Source: MFD01275-c22 sp963705885
GTDB lineage: Bacteria > Actinomycetota > Actinomycetes > JACCUZ01
Direction of reading: 5' to 3'
Assembly (NCBI GenBank): GCA_963705885.1
Contig: OY970120.1
Span: 1,550,001-1,614,000, forward strand
DNA: 64,000 nucleotides
Shown here: in pieces, positions 36,199-43,426 of the stretch
Numbering within the stretch: position 1 is the stretch's first letter
How the letters are laid out: each line of letters opens with the position of its first letter
Made by a program: the position numbers and the translations under genes
The notes under the pieces: generated by a model
The model's database searches: none
What the model was told of the DNA's origin: nothing
Seen by the model: only the letters and a program-made list of their open reading frames with translations

Positions 36199-37896
36199 TC
36201 AGCCGGGGAGCCCGAGGGCCGACGCCAGGTCCGCGCGGACCGCGGCGAGCGTCTTTGAGGCCGTACGCCGGGCGGCCGCGACGTCGCCGTCGGCCACCGG
36301 CACCACCGTCTCGAGGTAGGCCTTGAGCTTGGGCTCGGTCCCCGACGGCCGCACGACGACGCGGCCGCCCTGCTCCAGCCGGTAGCGCAGGCCGTCGGTG
36401 GGCGGGAGCTCGTCGGACCCGACGCCGAGGTCCTCGGCACGCTCCACAGCCCGGCCGCCCAGCTCCGTCGGGGGCCGCCGGCGCAGCCGGGCCATGGCGG
36501 CGTCGATCTCGGCGAGGTCCTCGAACCGCGCGGACAGCTGGTCGGTCGCGTGCAGGCCGTGCTCGCGGGCGACGTCGTCGAGCAGGTCGGTGAGCGTGCG
36601 TCCCTCCGCCTTCAGCGTCGCAGCGAGCTCGGCGACGAGGAGGGCGGCGGAGATGCCGTCCTTGTCGCGCACGGCCGCGGGGTCGACGCAGTAGCCCAGT
36701 GCCTCCTCGTAGCCGAAGCGCAGCCCCTCGACGCGCGAGATCCACTTGAAGCCGGTGAGCGTCTCCGCGTAGCCCAGCCCGTGCGCCTCGGCGATGCGAC
36801 CGAGCAGCGACGACGAGACGATCGAGGCGGCGAAGGTGCCCGACAGGCCGGCGTCGCGGCGCACGAGATGGGTCGCCAGCAGCGCCCCCACCTCGTCGCC
36901 GCGCAGCATCCGCCACCCTCGCGGCGCGTCCGGGTCCGGCACCGCGACCGCGCACCGGTCGGCGTCGGGGTCGTTCGCCAGCACGATGTCGGCCCCCGTC
37001 TCGACGGCCGCGTCGAGCGCGAGGTCGATCGCGCCGGGCTCCTCGGGGTTCGGGAAGGAGACCGTGCTGAACTCGGGGTCGGGGTCCGCCTGGCGCGCCA
37101 CCACGGTCGGGGCGGCGAACCCGGCGCGCTCGAACGCGGCGAGCACGACGTCGCGACCGACGCCGTGGAGCGGGGTGTAGACGATGCGGACGTCTCGCGG
37201 CGACCCGTCGTCCACCAGGCCGGCCGCGCGGTCGAGGTAGGCCTCGAGCACGTCCTCGCCCAGGGTCTCCCAGCCGTCGGTGCGCGGCACCGTCGACAGC
37301 GGACCGACGGCCTCGATCGCGGCCGAGATCTCGGCGTCGGCGGGCGACACGATCTGCGAGCCGTCGCCCAGGTAGACCTTGTAGCCGTTGTCCTGCGGCG
37401 GGTTGTGCGACGCGGTGACCATGACGCCGGCGTCGGCCCCGAGGTGGCGGATCGCGAACGCGAGCACCGGTGTGGGGAGCGGCCGCGGCAGCACGAGCGC
37501 GTGCATGCCCGCGCCGCGGACGACCTCGGCGGTGTCACGCGCGAAGACGTCGGACTTGTGCCGCGCGTCGTAGCCGACGACCACCAGCTTCCCGCCGCGG
37601 GCGGCCAGGTAGGCCGCGAGGCCGGCGGCGGCGCGGATCACGACGACGCGGTTCATGCGGTTGGGACCCGCCCCGAGGGCGCCCCGGAGGCCCGCCGTGC
37701 CGAACTCGAGCCGGGCGCCGAACCGGTCGGCCAGCCCGTCGGCGTCGCCGGCGTCGAGCACGGCCTGCAGCTCTTCGCGGGTGTCGGGGTCGGGGTCCTC
37801 GGCCAGCCACGCGCGCGCGACCTGCGTCGCGTCGACGGTGTCCTCGCTCTCGCGGTGCTCGTGGCCCTGCCCGCGGCCACCCGCCGTGCCGGTCAC
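36199..37896 (-). CDS. phosphoglucomutase/phosphomannomutase-type (phosphopentomutase candidate)
   Basis: A 565-residue alpha-D-phosphohexomutase. The phosphoserine loop is TASHNPPQDNG with Ser163; the metal loop is the DPDADRC region; the sugar loop is GYEEALGYCVD; the phosphate-binding loop RPSGTEPKLKAY is near the C-terminus. The long form of this family, encoded beside nucleoside phosphorylase genes, can interconvert (deoxy)ribose-1- and -5-phosphates. That is the step needed between DeoA/PNP and DeoC here. GTG 37896 overlaps the phosphorylase stop (GTGA), supporting that role. Confidence 0.88.
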   Translation of the reverse strand: MTGTAGGRGQGHEHRESEDTVDATQVARAWLAEDPDPDTREELQAVLDAGDADGLADRFGARLEFGTAGLRGALGAGPNRMNRVVVIRAAAGLAAYLAARGGKLVVVGYDARHKSDVFARDTAEVVRGAGMHALVLPRPLPTPVLAFAIRHLGADAGVMVTASHNPPQDNGYKVYLGDGSQIVSPADAEISAAIEAVGPLSTVPRTDGWETLGEDVLEAYLDRAAGLVDDGSPRDVRIVYTPLHGVGRDVVLAAFERAGFAAPTVVARQADPDPEFSTVSFPNPEEPGAIDLALDAAVETGADIVLANDPDADRCAVAVPDPDAPRGWRMLRGDEVGALLATHLVRRDAGLSGTFAASIVSSSLLGRIAEAHGLGYAETLTGFKWISRVEGLRFGYEEALGYCVDPAAVRDKDGISAALLVAELAATLKAEGRTLTDLLDDVAREHGLHATDQLSARFEDLAEIDAAMARLRRRPPTELGGRAVERAEDLGVGSDELPPTDGLRYRLEQGGRVVVRPSGTEPKLKAYLETVVPVADGDVAAARRTASKTLAAVRADLASALGLPG

Positions 37897-38705
37897 AGCC
37901 TGCCCAGCACGCGGGACAGCAGCTCGCCCATCCGCGTCGCCGCCTCGCGGCCGGCGGTCAGGACCTCCTCGTGGTCCAGCGGCTCACCGGTCATGCCGGC
38001 GGCCAGGTTCGTGACCAGCGAGAGCCCGAGCACCTCGGCCCCGGCCTCCCGTGCCGCGATCGCCTCGAGCGTGGTCGACATCCCGACGAGGTCGCCGCCC
38101 AGGGCCCGGACCATGCCGATCTCGGCGGGCGTCTCGTAGTGGGGACCGGGGAGCTGGACGTAGACGCCCTCGTCCAGCGACGGGTCGACCTCGCGGCAGA
38201 GCCCGCGCAGCCGGCTGGAGTAGAGGTCGGTGAGGTCGACGAAGTGGGCCCCGACGATCGGGGAGGTCGCGGTCAGGTTGATGTGGTCGCTGATGAGCAC
38301 GGGCTGCCCGGGCGAGTAGGCCGCCTTGAGCCCGCCGCACCCGTTGGTCAGCACGACGACCCGCGCGCCGGCCGCGACGGCGGTGCGCACGCCGTGGACC
38401 ACCGACGCGACACCCCGGCCCTCGTACAGGTGCGTCCGGCCCAGGAAGACCAGCGCGTGGGTGGCCTCGCCGACCCGCACCGACCGCAGGGTCCCGGCGT
38501 GGCCCTCGACGGCGGCCGCGTGGAAGCCCGGGAGGTCGGTGACCGGCAGCTCGGCCACGGTCTCGCCGAGCAGGTCCGCCGCGGGCACCCAACCCGACCC
38601 CATGACCAGCGCCACGTCGTGCGTGGCGACCCCCGTGAGCCCGCGGAGGCGGGCAGCCGCCTCCTGGGCGAGGGCGTACGGGTCGGTGGTCGGCGATGTC
38701 GTCAC
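37893..38705 (-). CDS. purine nucleoside phosphorylase
   Basis: A 270-residue trimeric-type (class I) PNP that converts inosine and guanosine (and deoxy forms) to base plus sugar-1-phosphate. Motifs: ALVMGSGW, the HAGTLRS phosphate site, VVVLTNGCGGLKAAYSPG, VQLPGPHYETPAEI and the purine-site SLVTNLAAGM. GTG 38705 follows TAGGGT (minus strand 38713-38718) by seven bases: leaderless. It is translationally coupled to the mutase. Confidence 0.94.
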   Translation of the reverse strand: MTTSPTTDPYALAQEAAARLRGLTGVATHDVALVMGSGWVPAADLLGETVAELPVTDLPGFHAAAVEGHAGTLRSVRVGEATHALVFLGRTHLYEGRGVASVVHGVRTAVAAGARVVVLTNGCGGLKAAYSPGQPVLISDHINLTATSPIVGAHFVDLTDLYSSRLRGLCREVDPSLDEGVYVQLPGPHYETPAEIGMVRALGGDLVGMSTTLEAIAAREAGAEVLGLSLVTNLAAGMTGEPLDHEEVLTAGREAATRMGELLSRVLGRL

Positions 38706-38764
38706 GGCCGCGACCCTAGCGGCGGCAGCGGGCCGGCGTCAGAGAGCGCCGGCGGGGGAGGTGC

Positions 38765-39082
38765 CTATGCGGCAGCGAGGCTGGCCCGGCCGTGCGACCG
38801 GTCGAGAACCGGCGAGACGGTGGCCACGAACAGCTCCAGCTGCTCGGCGGTGCCGGTCACGATCCCGTCGACCCAGCGGACCGCGATGCCCCGGGTCTCC
38901 GCGACCGCGATCTGGCAGTGGGCGGCGAACGCGTGTGCCTGGAGCAGCTCGGCGATGGACGGTCGCGTGCGGGGGGTGCTCGTCGCCAGCCGGATGGTCA
39001 CGGTCTGGCTCGAAGGGCAGTCGCGCAGCGCGGCGAGCAGGCACTCGCCCGTCTCCGCCGTCGTGGTCCGTGGCCGTCGCAT
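38765..39082 (-). CDS. conserved hypothetical protein, 105 residues
   Basis: No family recognised. The sequence has a mixed alpha/beta pattern: MRRPRTTTAETGECLLAALR, a QTVTIRLATS strand, then SIAELLQAHAFAAHCQIAVA and a closing VDGIVTGTAEQLELFVATV. It ends in a short alanine-rich tail. No signal peptide or membrane span. The start ATG 39082 has no clear Shine-Dalgarno. It lies between the PNP and gamma-glutamylcyclotransferase-like genes on the same strand. Confidence 0.5.
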   Translation of the reverse strand: MRRPRTTTAETGECLLAALRDCPSSQTVTIRLATSTPRTRPSIAELLQAHAFAAHCQIAVAETRGIAVRWVDGIVTGTAEQLELFVATVSPVLDRSHGRASLAAA

Positions 39083-39129
39083 TTCCCAAGCATCGGCAAA
39101 GTTTTGGCCGGTCTGAAGCCTGTCGCCGG

Positions 39130-39582
39130 CTAGGGACCGACCGACCGGCAGGGCCGGGTGCGCAGCTCGGCGACGTAGTCGTCGGGTGCGCCCGCGGCCT
39201 CGGCCGCGTCGGCGATGAGGCCGAGGTAGCGGGCGGAGGGCAGGCCGCCCTCGTAGTCGTCGAGCACGTAGATCCAGGCGAGCACCTCGCCGTCGAGCGT
39301 GTGCACCCGCACCCGCAGCTTGCGGAACAGCGCCAGGTCGGCGTGCTCCCAGCGGTCCATGCTGGTCTCGTCGGTCTCGGTGACGTCGTACAGCGCGACG
39401 AAGACCTCGTGACCCGGGTCCTCGACGACCGTCGCGAGCGGGCCCTCCCAGCCGCGGTCCTCCCCGCCGAACGTCAGCCGCCAGCCCGTGAGCCATCCGA
39501 TGGCGCGCAGGGGGGAGTGCGGCGCCCGCAGGATCATCTGCGCGGGGTCCATGTTGCTGCCGTAGGCGGCGTAGACGGCCAC
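39130..39582 (-). CDS. gamma-glutamylcyclotransferase-like protein
   Basis: A 150-residue GGCT/AIG2-like fold protein. The N-terminal YAAYGSNMDP carries the diagnostic YGSN substrate loop, and WAWIYVLDDYEGGLPS-like strands follow. A glutamate in the LYDVTETDE region may be the catalytic acid, but I cannot place it with certainty. GTG 39582 follows TACGCT (minus strand 39591-39596) by eight bases. It is divergent from the lpdA-like gene with only 47 bases between starts. Confidence 0.82.
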   Translation of the reverse strand: MAVYAAYGSNMDPAQMILRAPHSPLRAIGWLTGWRLTFGGEDRGWEGPLATVVEDPGHEVFVALYDVTETDETSMDRWEHADLALFRKLRVRVHTLDGEVLAWIYVLDDYEGGLPSARYLGLIADAAEAAGAPDDYVAELRTRPCRSVGP

Positions 39583-39629
39583 GGGACCGCAGCGTAGAGG
39601 GGACGCGGCGGTGGGACAGAATGGCGCGC

Positions 39630-41036
39630 GTGACGCGCATCGTGATCGTCGGCGGCGGCCCGGGCGGCTACGAGGCGGCGCTCGTGGCCGCGCAGCTGGG
39701 GGCCGACGTGACCGTCGTCGACCGCGACGGCCTGGGCGGGTCGGCCGTGCTGACCGACGTGGTGCCCTCCAAGACGCTCATCGCGACCGCCGAGGCGATG
39801 ACCGACACCGCCGAGTCGGGTGAGCTCGGCGTCCTGCTCGGGTCCGGTGACGGCGACCCGTCGCAGGCGCGCGTGGGTGTGGACATGGCGCGGGTCAACG
39901 TCCGGGTCAAGGCGCTGGCGAAGGCACAGTCCGACGACATCGCGGCGCGGATGCAGCGCGAGGGGGTCCGCATCGTCCCCGGCGTCGGCCGCCTCGACGG
40001 GCCCCGCCGGGTGGTCGCCGCGCTGGCGGGCGGCGGCGAGGAGCAGATCGAGGCCGACGCCGTGCTCGTCGCGACAGGGGCCCACCCGCGCTCCCTGCCC
40101 GACGCCGTGCCCGACGGCGAGCGCATCCTGACCTGGGAGCAGGTCTACGACATCGACTGCCTGCCGGAGCACCTGGTCGTGGTCGGCTCGGGGGTGACGG
40201 GAGCCGAGTTCGCCTCCGCCTACACCTCCCTCGGCAGCGAGGTGACCCTGGTCTCCAGCCGCGACCGCGTCCTGCCCGGCGAGGACGCCGACGCGGCCGC
40301 CGTGCTCGAGGACGTCTTCCGGCGTCGCGGCATGACGGTGCTCGACAGGTCGCGGGCCCGGTCGGTGCAGCGCTCCGATGACGGCGTCGTCGTCACGCTG
40401 GCCGACGGGCGCACCGTCGAGGGCAGCCACTGCCTGGTCGCGGTCGGCTCGATCCCGAACACCGCCGGGCTGGGCCTCGAGGAGGCCGGGGTGCGGCTCG
40501 ACGACGGCGGCTTCGTGCAGGTCGACCGCGTGTCCCGAACGTCCGAGCCCGGCGTCTACGCCGCAGGTGACTGCACGGGTGTGCTCATGCTCGCGTCGGT
40601 CGCGGCGATGCAGGGACGCATCGCCATGGCTCACGTCCTCGGCGACGCGGTCAGCCCGCTGAACATCCGGGCGGTGTCCTCGAACGTGTTCACCGACCCC
40701 GAGATCGCCACGGTCGGCTGGCTGGAGAAGGACATCGAGGAGGGTTCGACCTCGACGGTGACGCTCAAGCTGCCGCTTGCGACGAACGCGCGGGCGAAGA
40801 TGCAGGGGGTGCACGACGGCTTCGTCAAGCTGTTCGCCAGCACCGGGTCGGGGACGGTCGTGGGCGGCGTCATCGTGGCCCCGCGGGCCAGCGAGCTGAT
40901 CTACCCGGTGGCGCTGGCGGTCGACGGCCGTCTCACAGTCGACCAGCTCTCGCACTCGTTCACGGTCTATCCATCCATCAGCGGGTCGGTGGCCGAGGCG
41001 GCGCGACAGCTGCACACCCGCGTCTGGCAGGTCTGA
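39630..41036 (+). CDS. lpdA: NAD(P)H-quinone dehydrogenase, LpdA type
   Basis: A 468-residue FAD flavoprotein of the pyridine nucleotide-disulfide family: GGGPGGYEAALVAAQ (FAD), VVVGSGVTGAEFASAY (NAD), VYAAGDCTG (FAD) and a C-terminal interface domain. The redox cysteine pair of lipoamide dehydrogenase is replaced by GGSAVLTDVVPSKTLI, as in M. tuberculosis LpdA (Rv3303c), so it should reduce quinones rather than lipoamide. I prefer GTG 39630, seven bases after CAGAAT (39617-39622), over ATG 39621. Confidence 0.9.
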   Translation: MTRIVIVGGGPGGYEAALVAAQLGADVTVVDRDGLGGSAVLTDVVPSKTLIATAEAMTDTAESGELGVLLGSGDGDPSQARVGVDMARVNVRVKALAKAQSDDIAARMQREGVRIVPGVGRLDGPRRVVAALAGGGEEQIEADAVLVATGAHPRSLPDAVPDGERILTWEQVYDIDCLPEHLVVVGSGVTGAEFASAYTSLGSEVTLVSSRDRVLPGEDADAAAVLEDVFRRRGMTVLDRSRARSVQRSDDGVVVTLADGRTVEGSHCLVAVGSIPNTAGLGLEEAGVRLDDGGFVQVDRVSRTSEPGVYAAGDCTGVLMLASVAAMQGRIAMAHVLGDAVSPLNIRAVSSNVFTDPEIATVGWLEKDIEEGSTSTVTLKLPLATNARAKMQGVHDGFVKLFASTGSGTVVGGVIVAPRASELIYPVALAVDGRLTVDQLSHSFTVYPSISGSVAEAARQLHTRVWQV

Positions 41037-41095
41037 GCCTCCCCGAGGCGCTCCGCGTGTCCCGCGTCGCACCGGACCCTTCCTATTACGCTATG

Positions 41096-41111
41096 TTATC
41101 TATCTAAATAA
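41096..41111. promoter_or_regulatory. AT-rich near-palindrome, probable Rrf2 operator
   Basis: TTATCTATCTAAATAA, 7+2+7 with one mismatch, within a strikingly AT-rich 40-base patch (41082-41121) in otherwise GC-rich DNA. It lies 19 bases upstream of the TauE start. The Rrf2 gene just beyond TauE is the natural candidate regulator. Confidence 0.5.
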
Positions 41112-41130
41112 TTGACAACATGGAGTTACT

Positions 41131-42027
41131 GTGAGATCGATCATCACCATCGCGCTCGTAGGCCTCGGTGCCCAGCTCGTGGACGGCACGCTCGGCATGG
41201 CCTACGGCGTGACGTCCACGACCCTCCTGCTCGGGGCCGGCTACGCGCCGGCCGTCGCCTCCGCGTCGGTCCACCTGGCGGAGATCGGCACGACGCTGGC
41301 CTCGGGGGCCGCGCACTGGCGGTTCGGCAACGTCAACTGGCGGGTGGTGCGGGCGATCGGCGTCCCGGGCGCGGTGGGCGCGTTCGCCGGTGCGACGTTC
41401 CTCAGCTCGCTGTCCACGCAGGCCGCGGCGCCGTGGATGGCGGGCATCCTGCTCGCGCTCGGCGCCTACCTCCTCGTGCGGTTCGCGTCCGCCGTGCCTC
41501 CGGTCCGCCGCGAGGTGCCACCGCGGCGGCGGTTCCTCGTGCCGCTCGGGGCCTTCGCCGGCTTCGTCGACGCGACCGGCGGTGGCGGCTGGGGCCCGGT
41601 GGCCACGCCGACGCTCATCAGCAGCGGGCGGATGACGCCGCGGCGGGTCATCGGCACCGTCGACACGTCGGAGTTCCTCGTGGCCGTCGCCGCGAGCGGC
41701 GGGTTCTTCCTGGGGATGGGCCTGCACGACGTTCCATGGACGACGGTGACCGGTCTGCTGCTCGGAGGACTGGCCGCGGCGCCGCTGGCTGCCTACCTGG
41801 TGCGCCACCTCCCGACACGGCTGCTCGGGGTCGCCGTGGGCGGGGTGATCATCCTCACCAACACCCGCACGCTGCTCAACGCGTTCGATGTCGCCAACAG
41901 CTCGCGGCCGGCCGTCTACGTCACGATCGCCGCGATCTGGTTGGCGTTCCTCGGCGGGGCGGTGCAGGGCATGCGGTCCGACCGGCGGGACGCGGGCGTC
42001 CCGGAGCAGGAGCAGGCGGCCGCCTGA
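41131..42027 (+). CDS. TauE/SafE-family sulfite/anion exporter
   Basis: A 298-residue membrane protein with about eight hydrophobic segments and duplicated TauE-type motifs: GAQLVDGTLGMAYGVTSTTLLLG and FAGFVDATGGGGWGPVATPTLI. The family moves sulfite, sulfoacetate or other sulfur-containing anions across the membrane. GTG 41131 has GGAG at 41122-41125. The AT-rich palindrome upstream and the converging Rrf2 gene suggest regulation by sulfur or cysteine status. Confidence 0.88.
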   Translation: MRSIITIALVGLGAQLVDGTLGMAYGVTSTTLLLGAGYAPAVASASVHLAEIGTTLASGAAHWRFGNVNWRVVRAIGVPGAVGAFAGATFLSSLSTQAAAPWMAGILLALGAYLLVRFASAVPPVRREVPPRRRFLVPLGAFAGFVDATGGGGWGPVATPTLISSGRMTPRRVIGTVDTSEFLVAVAASGGFFLGMGLHDVPWTTVTGLLLGGLAAAPLAAYLVRHLPTRLLGVAVGGVIILTNTRTLLNAFDVANSSRPAVYVTIAAIWLAFLGGAVQGMRSDRRDAGVPEQEQAAA

Positions 42028-42039
42028 GCCGGCGGTCGG

Positions 42040-42498
42040 CTACGGCCGCTCGTCGACGCCGTAACGCTCGGCGATGCGGGTCACGTGCGCGGGGAGGCGA
42101 CCGGTCAGCACGTCCTGGAGGGTCACGTCCTCCAGCACGTGCCGGAGGCTCCCCCGCACCGCCACCCAGACCGTGCGCAGCGACTCGGTCGGGCCGACGT
42201 ACGCGAGGTCGGCGGGGCTGACGTCGCGGACGGTGGCCAGCGGCCCCTCGACGGCGCGGATCACGTCGGCGATGGCGATCTGGGCAGCCGGCCGGGCCAG
42301 CATGTAGCCGCCGACGGGCCCGCGGCGGCTGACCAGGAGCTTGTGCTGCTTGAGCTGGCGGAGGATCTCGAGGAGGAACTTGGCGGGGATCTGCTGGGTC
42401 GCCGCGAGGGTCTCCGCCTTGACGGGCTCGCTCGTCCCGTCAGCGGCGAGCTGCACCATCGCCCGGACGGCGTAGTCGACCCTGGCTGTCACGCGCAC
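42040..42498 (-). CDS. Rrf2-family transcriptional regulator, no Fe-S cysteines
   Basis: A 152-residue Rrf2 regulator: MRVTARVDYAVRAMVQLA at the start, recognition helix QIPAKFLLEILRQLKQHKLLVSRRGPVGGYML, dimerisation helix at the C-terminus. It has no cysteine, so it cannot carry an IscR/NsrR-type Fe-S cluster and resembles the CymR branch that senses cysteine metabolism. The start is placed at GTG 42498, with GAGAGG about 8 bases upstream; GTG 42516 in frame is an alternative. It converges with the TauE gene (12-base gap). Confidence 0.88.
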   Translation of the reverse strand: MRVTARVDYAVRAMVQLAADGTSEPVKAETLAATQQIPAKFLLEILRQLKQHKLLVSRRGPVGGYMLARPAAQIAIADVIRAVEGPLATVRDVSPADLAYVGPTESLRTVWVAVRGSLRHVLEDVTLQDVLTGRLPAHVTRIAERYGVDERP

Positions 42499-42530
42499 CG
42501 GGACACCCTCTCGCACCGGGACGCGCCGGG

Positions 42531-42560
42531 CACAACCACTCGCGCATGATCACCGCGGGG
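42531..42560. repeat. 30-base intergenic repeat, copy 2
   Basis: Begins CACAACCACT and contains GCATGATCACCG plus G-run. Second copy of the element at 1634-1663, again about 58 bases beyond the stop of a minus-strand gene (42589). It also lies in the promoter region of the Rrf2 gene. Confidence 0.5.
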
Positions 42561-42588
42561 TGGGGAGGCAGGGCGGGGGAGCGGTGGG

Positions 42589-43392
42589 TCAGAAGCCGTC
42601 GAAGCCGCCGCCGTCGAAGCCGCCGCCCCAGTCGCCACCGGACCCGCCCGCGTCGCCGCCGCCCCAGTCGCCGCCGGCGTCGCTCGCGCCGGCGTCGCCG
42701 AGCTGCGGGTCCCCGCCGTCGCCGTCCCAGCCGCCGAAGCCGCCCGTCAGCATCGTGCCCAGGAGGACGCCGGGCAGCAGGCCGGACCCTGCGTACGGGG
42801 AGAAGTAGCCCTGCGCCCACGGGCCGTACGCGGGGCCCGCCTGCCAGTACGGCTGGCGCCCCGCACCGACAGGCACCTTCCGCACGTCCGGCTCCGCGCC
42901 GTCGCGCACCCGCTCGGCGTCCGCCGGGCAGGCCGGCACCGGCCTGGGGACGCCCCCGGGAGGCGCCCACTCGACGTCGTCGGCGGACGGCCCGTGCTGG
43001 GGGTTGAAGAAGCAGGGCGGGCGCCGGACGGGCACCGGCCGGCCGGCGAGGCGCGCCTGGACGCAGGACATGGCGTAGCGCCCGTCCTCGAGGATGCCGG
43101 TGATCCCGCGGACGTCGTCCGGCGTCCGGACCCGGCCGAGGGCAGCCTTCGCGGCGTCGTAGGAGTCCAGGGCCCGGCGGTAGTCCTGGCGGGTGGCCTC
43201 GTCGAGGTCGCGTCCCGCCGTGTCGGCGTCGAGCAGTGCCACGTCCTCGCCGAGACGGGTGACGTCCTCCTCGGCGACGGACGTGACCGCCTGCAGCGAC
43301 TCGAGCTCCTGCTGGGCCTTGCGGCGCTGCGACCGGCTGACCAGGAAGAGGACTCCGGCACCGACCAGCGCGAGGACGACCACGGTCTCCAT
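42589..43392 (-). CDS. membrane-anchored protein with coiled coil and glycine-rich tail
   Basis: A 267-residue protein of unknown function. N-terminal signal-anchor METVVVLALVGAGVLFLVS, then a charged helical region (about residues 22-95, with QQELESLQAVTSVAEEDVTR). A conserved-looking core PPCFFNPQHGPSADDVEW is followed by a segment ending PACPADAERVR. The last 65 residues are Gly/Asp/Trp-rich (GGDWGGG repeats). Similar glycine-rich anchored proteins occur in other actinobacteria without assigned function. It lies 34 bases after the biotinylated carboxylase subunit gene and is probably co-transcribed. Confidence 0.75.
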   Translation of the reverse strand: METVVVLALVGAGVLFLVSRSQRRKAQQELESLQAVTSVAEEDVTRLGEDVALLDADTAGRDLDEATRQDYRRALDSYDAAKAALGRVRTPDDVRGITGILEDGRYAMSCVQARLAGRPVPVRRPPCFFNPQHGPSADDVEWAPPGGVPRPVPACPADAERVRDGAEPDVRKVPVGAGRQPYWQAGPAYGPWAQGYFSPYAGSGLLPGVLLGTMLTGGFGGWDGDGGDPQLGDAGASDAGGDWGGGDAGGSGGDWGGGFDGGGFDGF

Positions 43393-43426
43393 GGCCCGTC
43401 AACTCCCCCCGCTGACGGCTGGTTCC

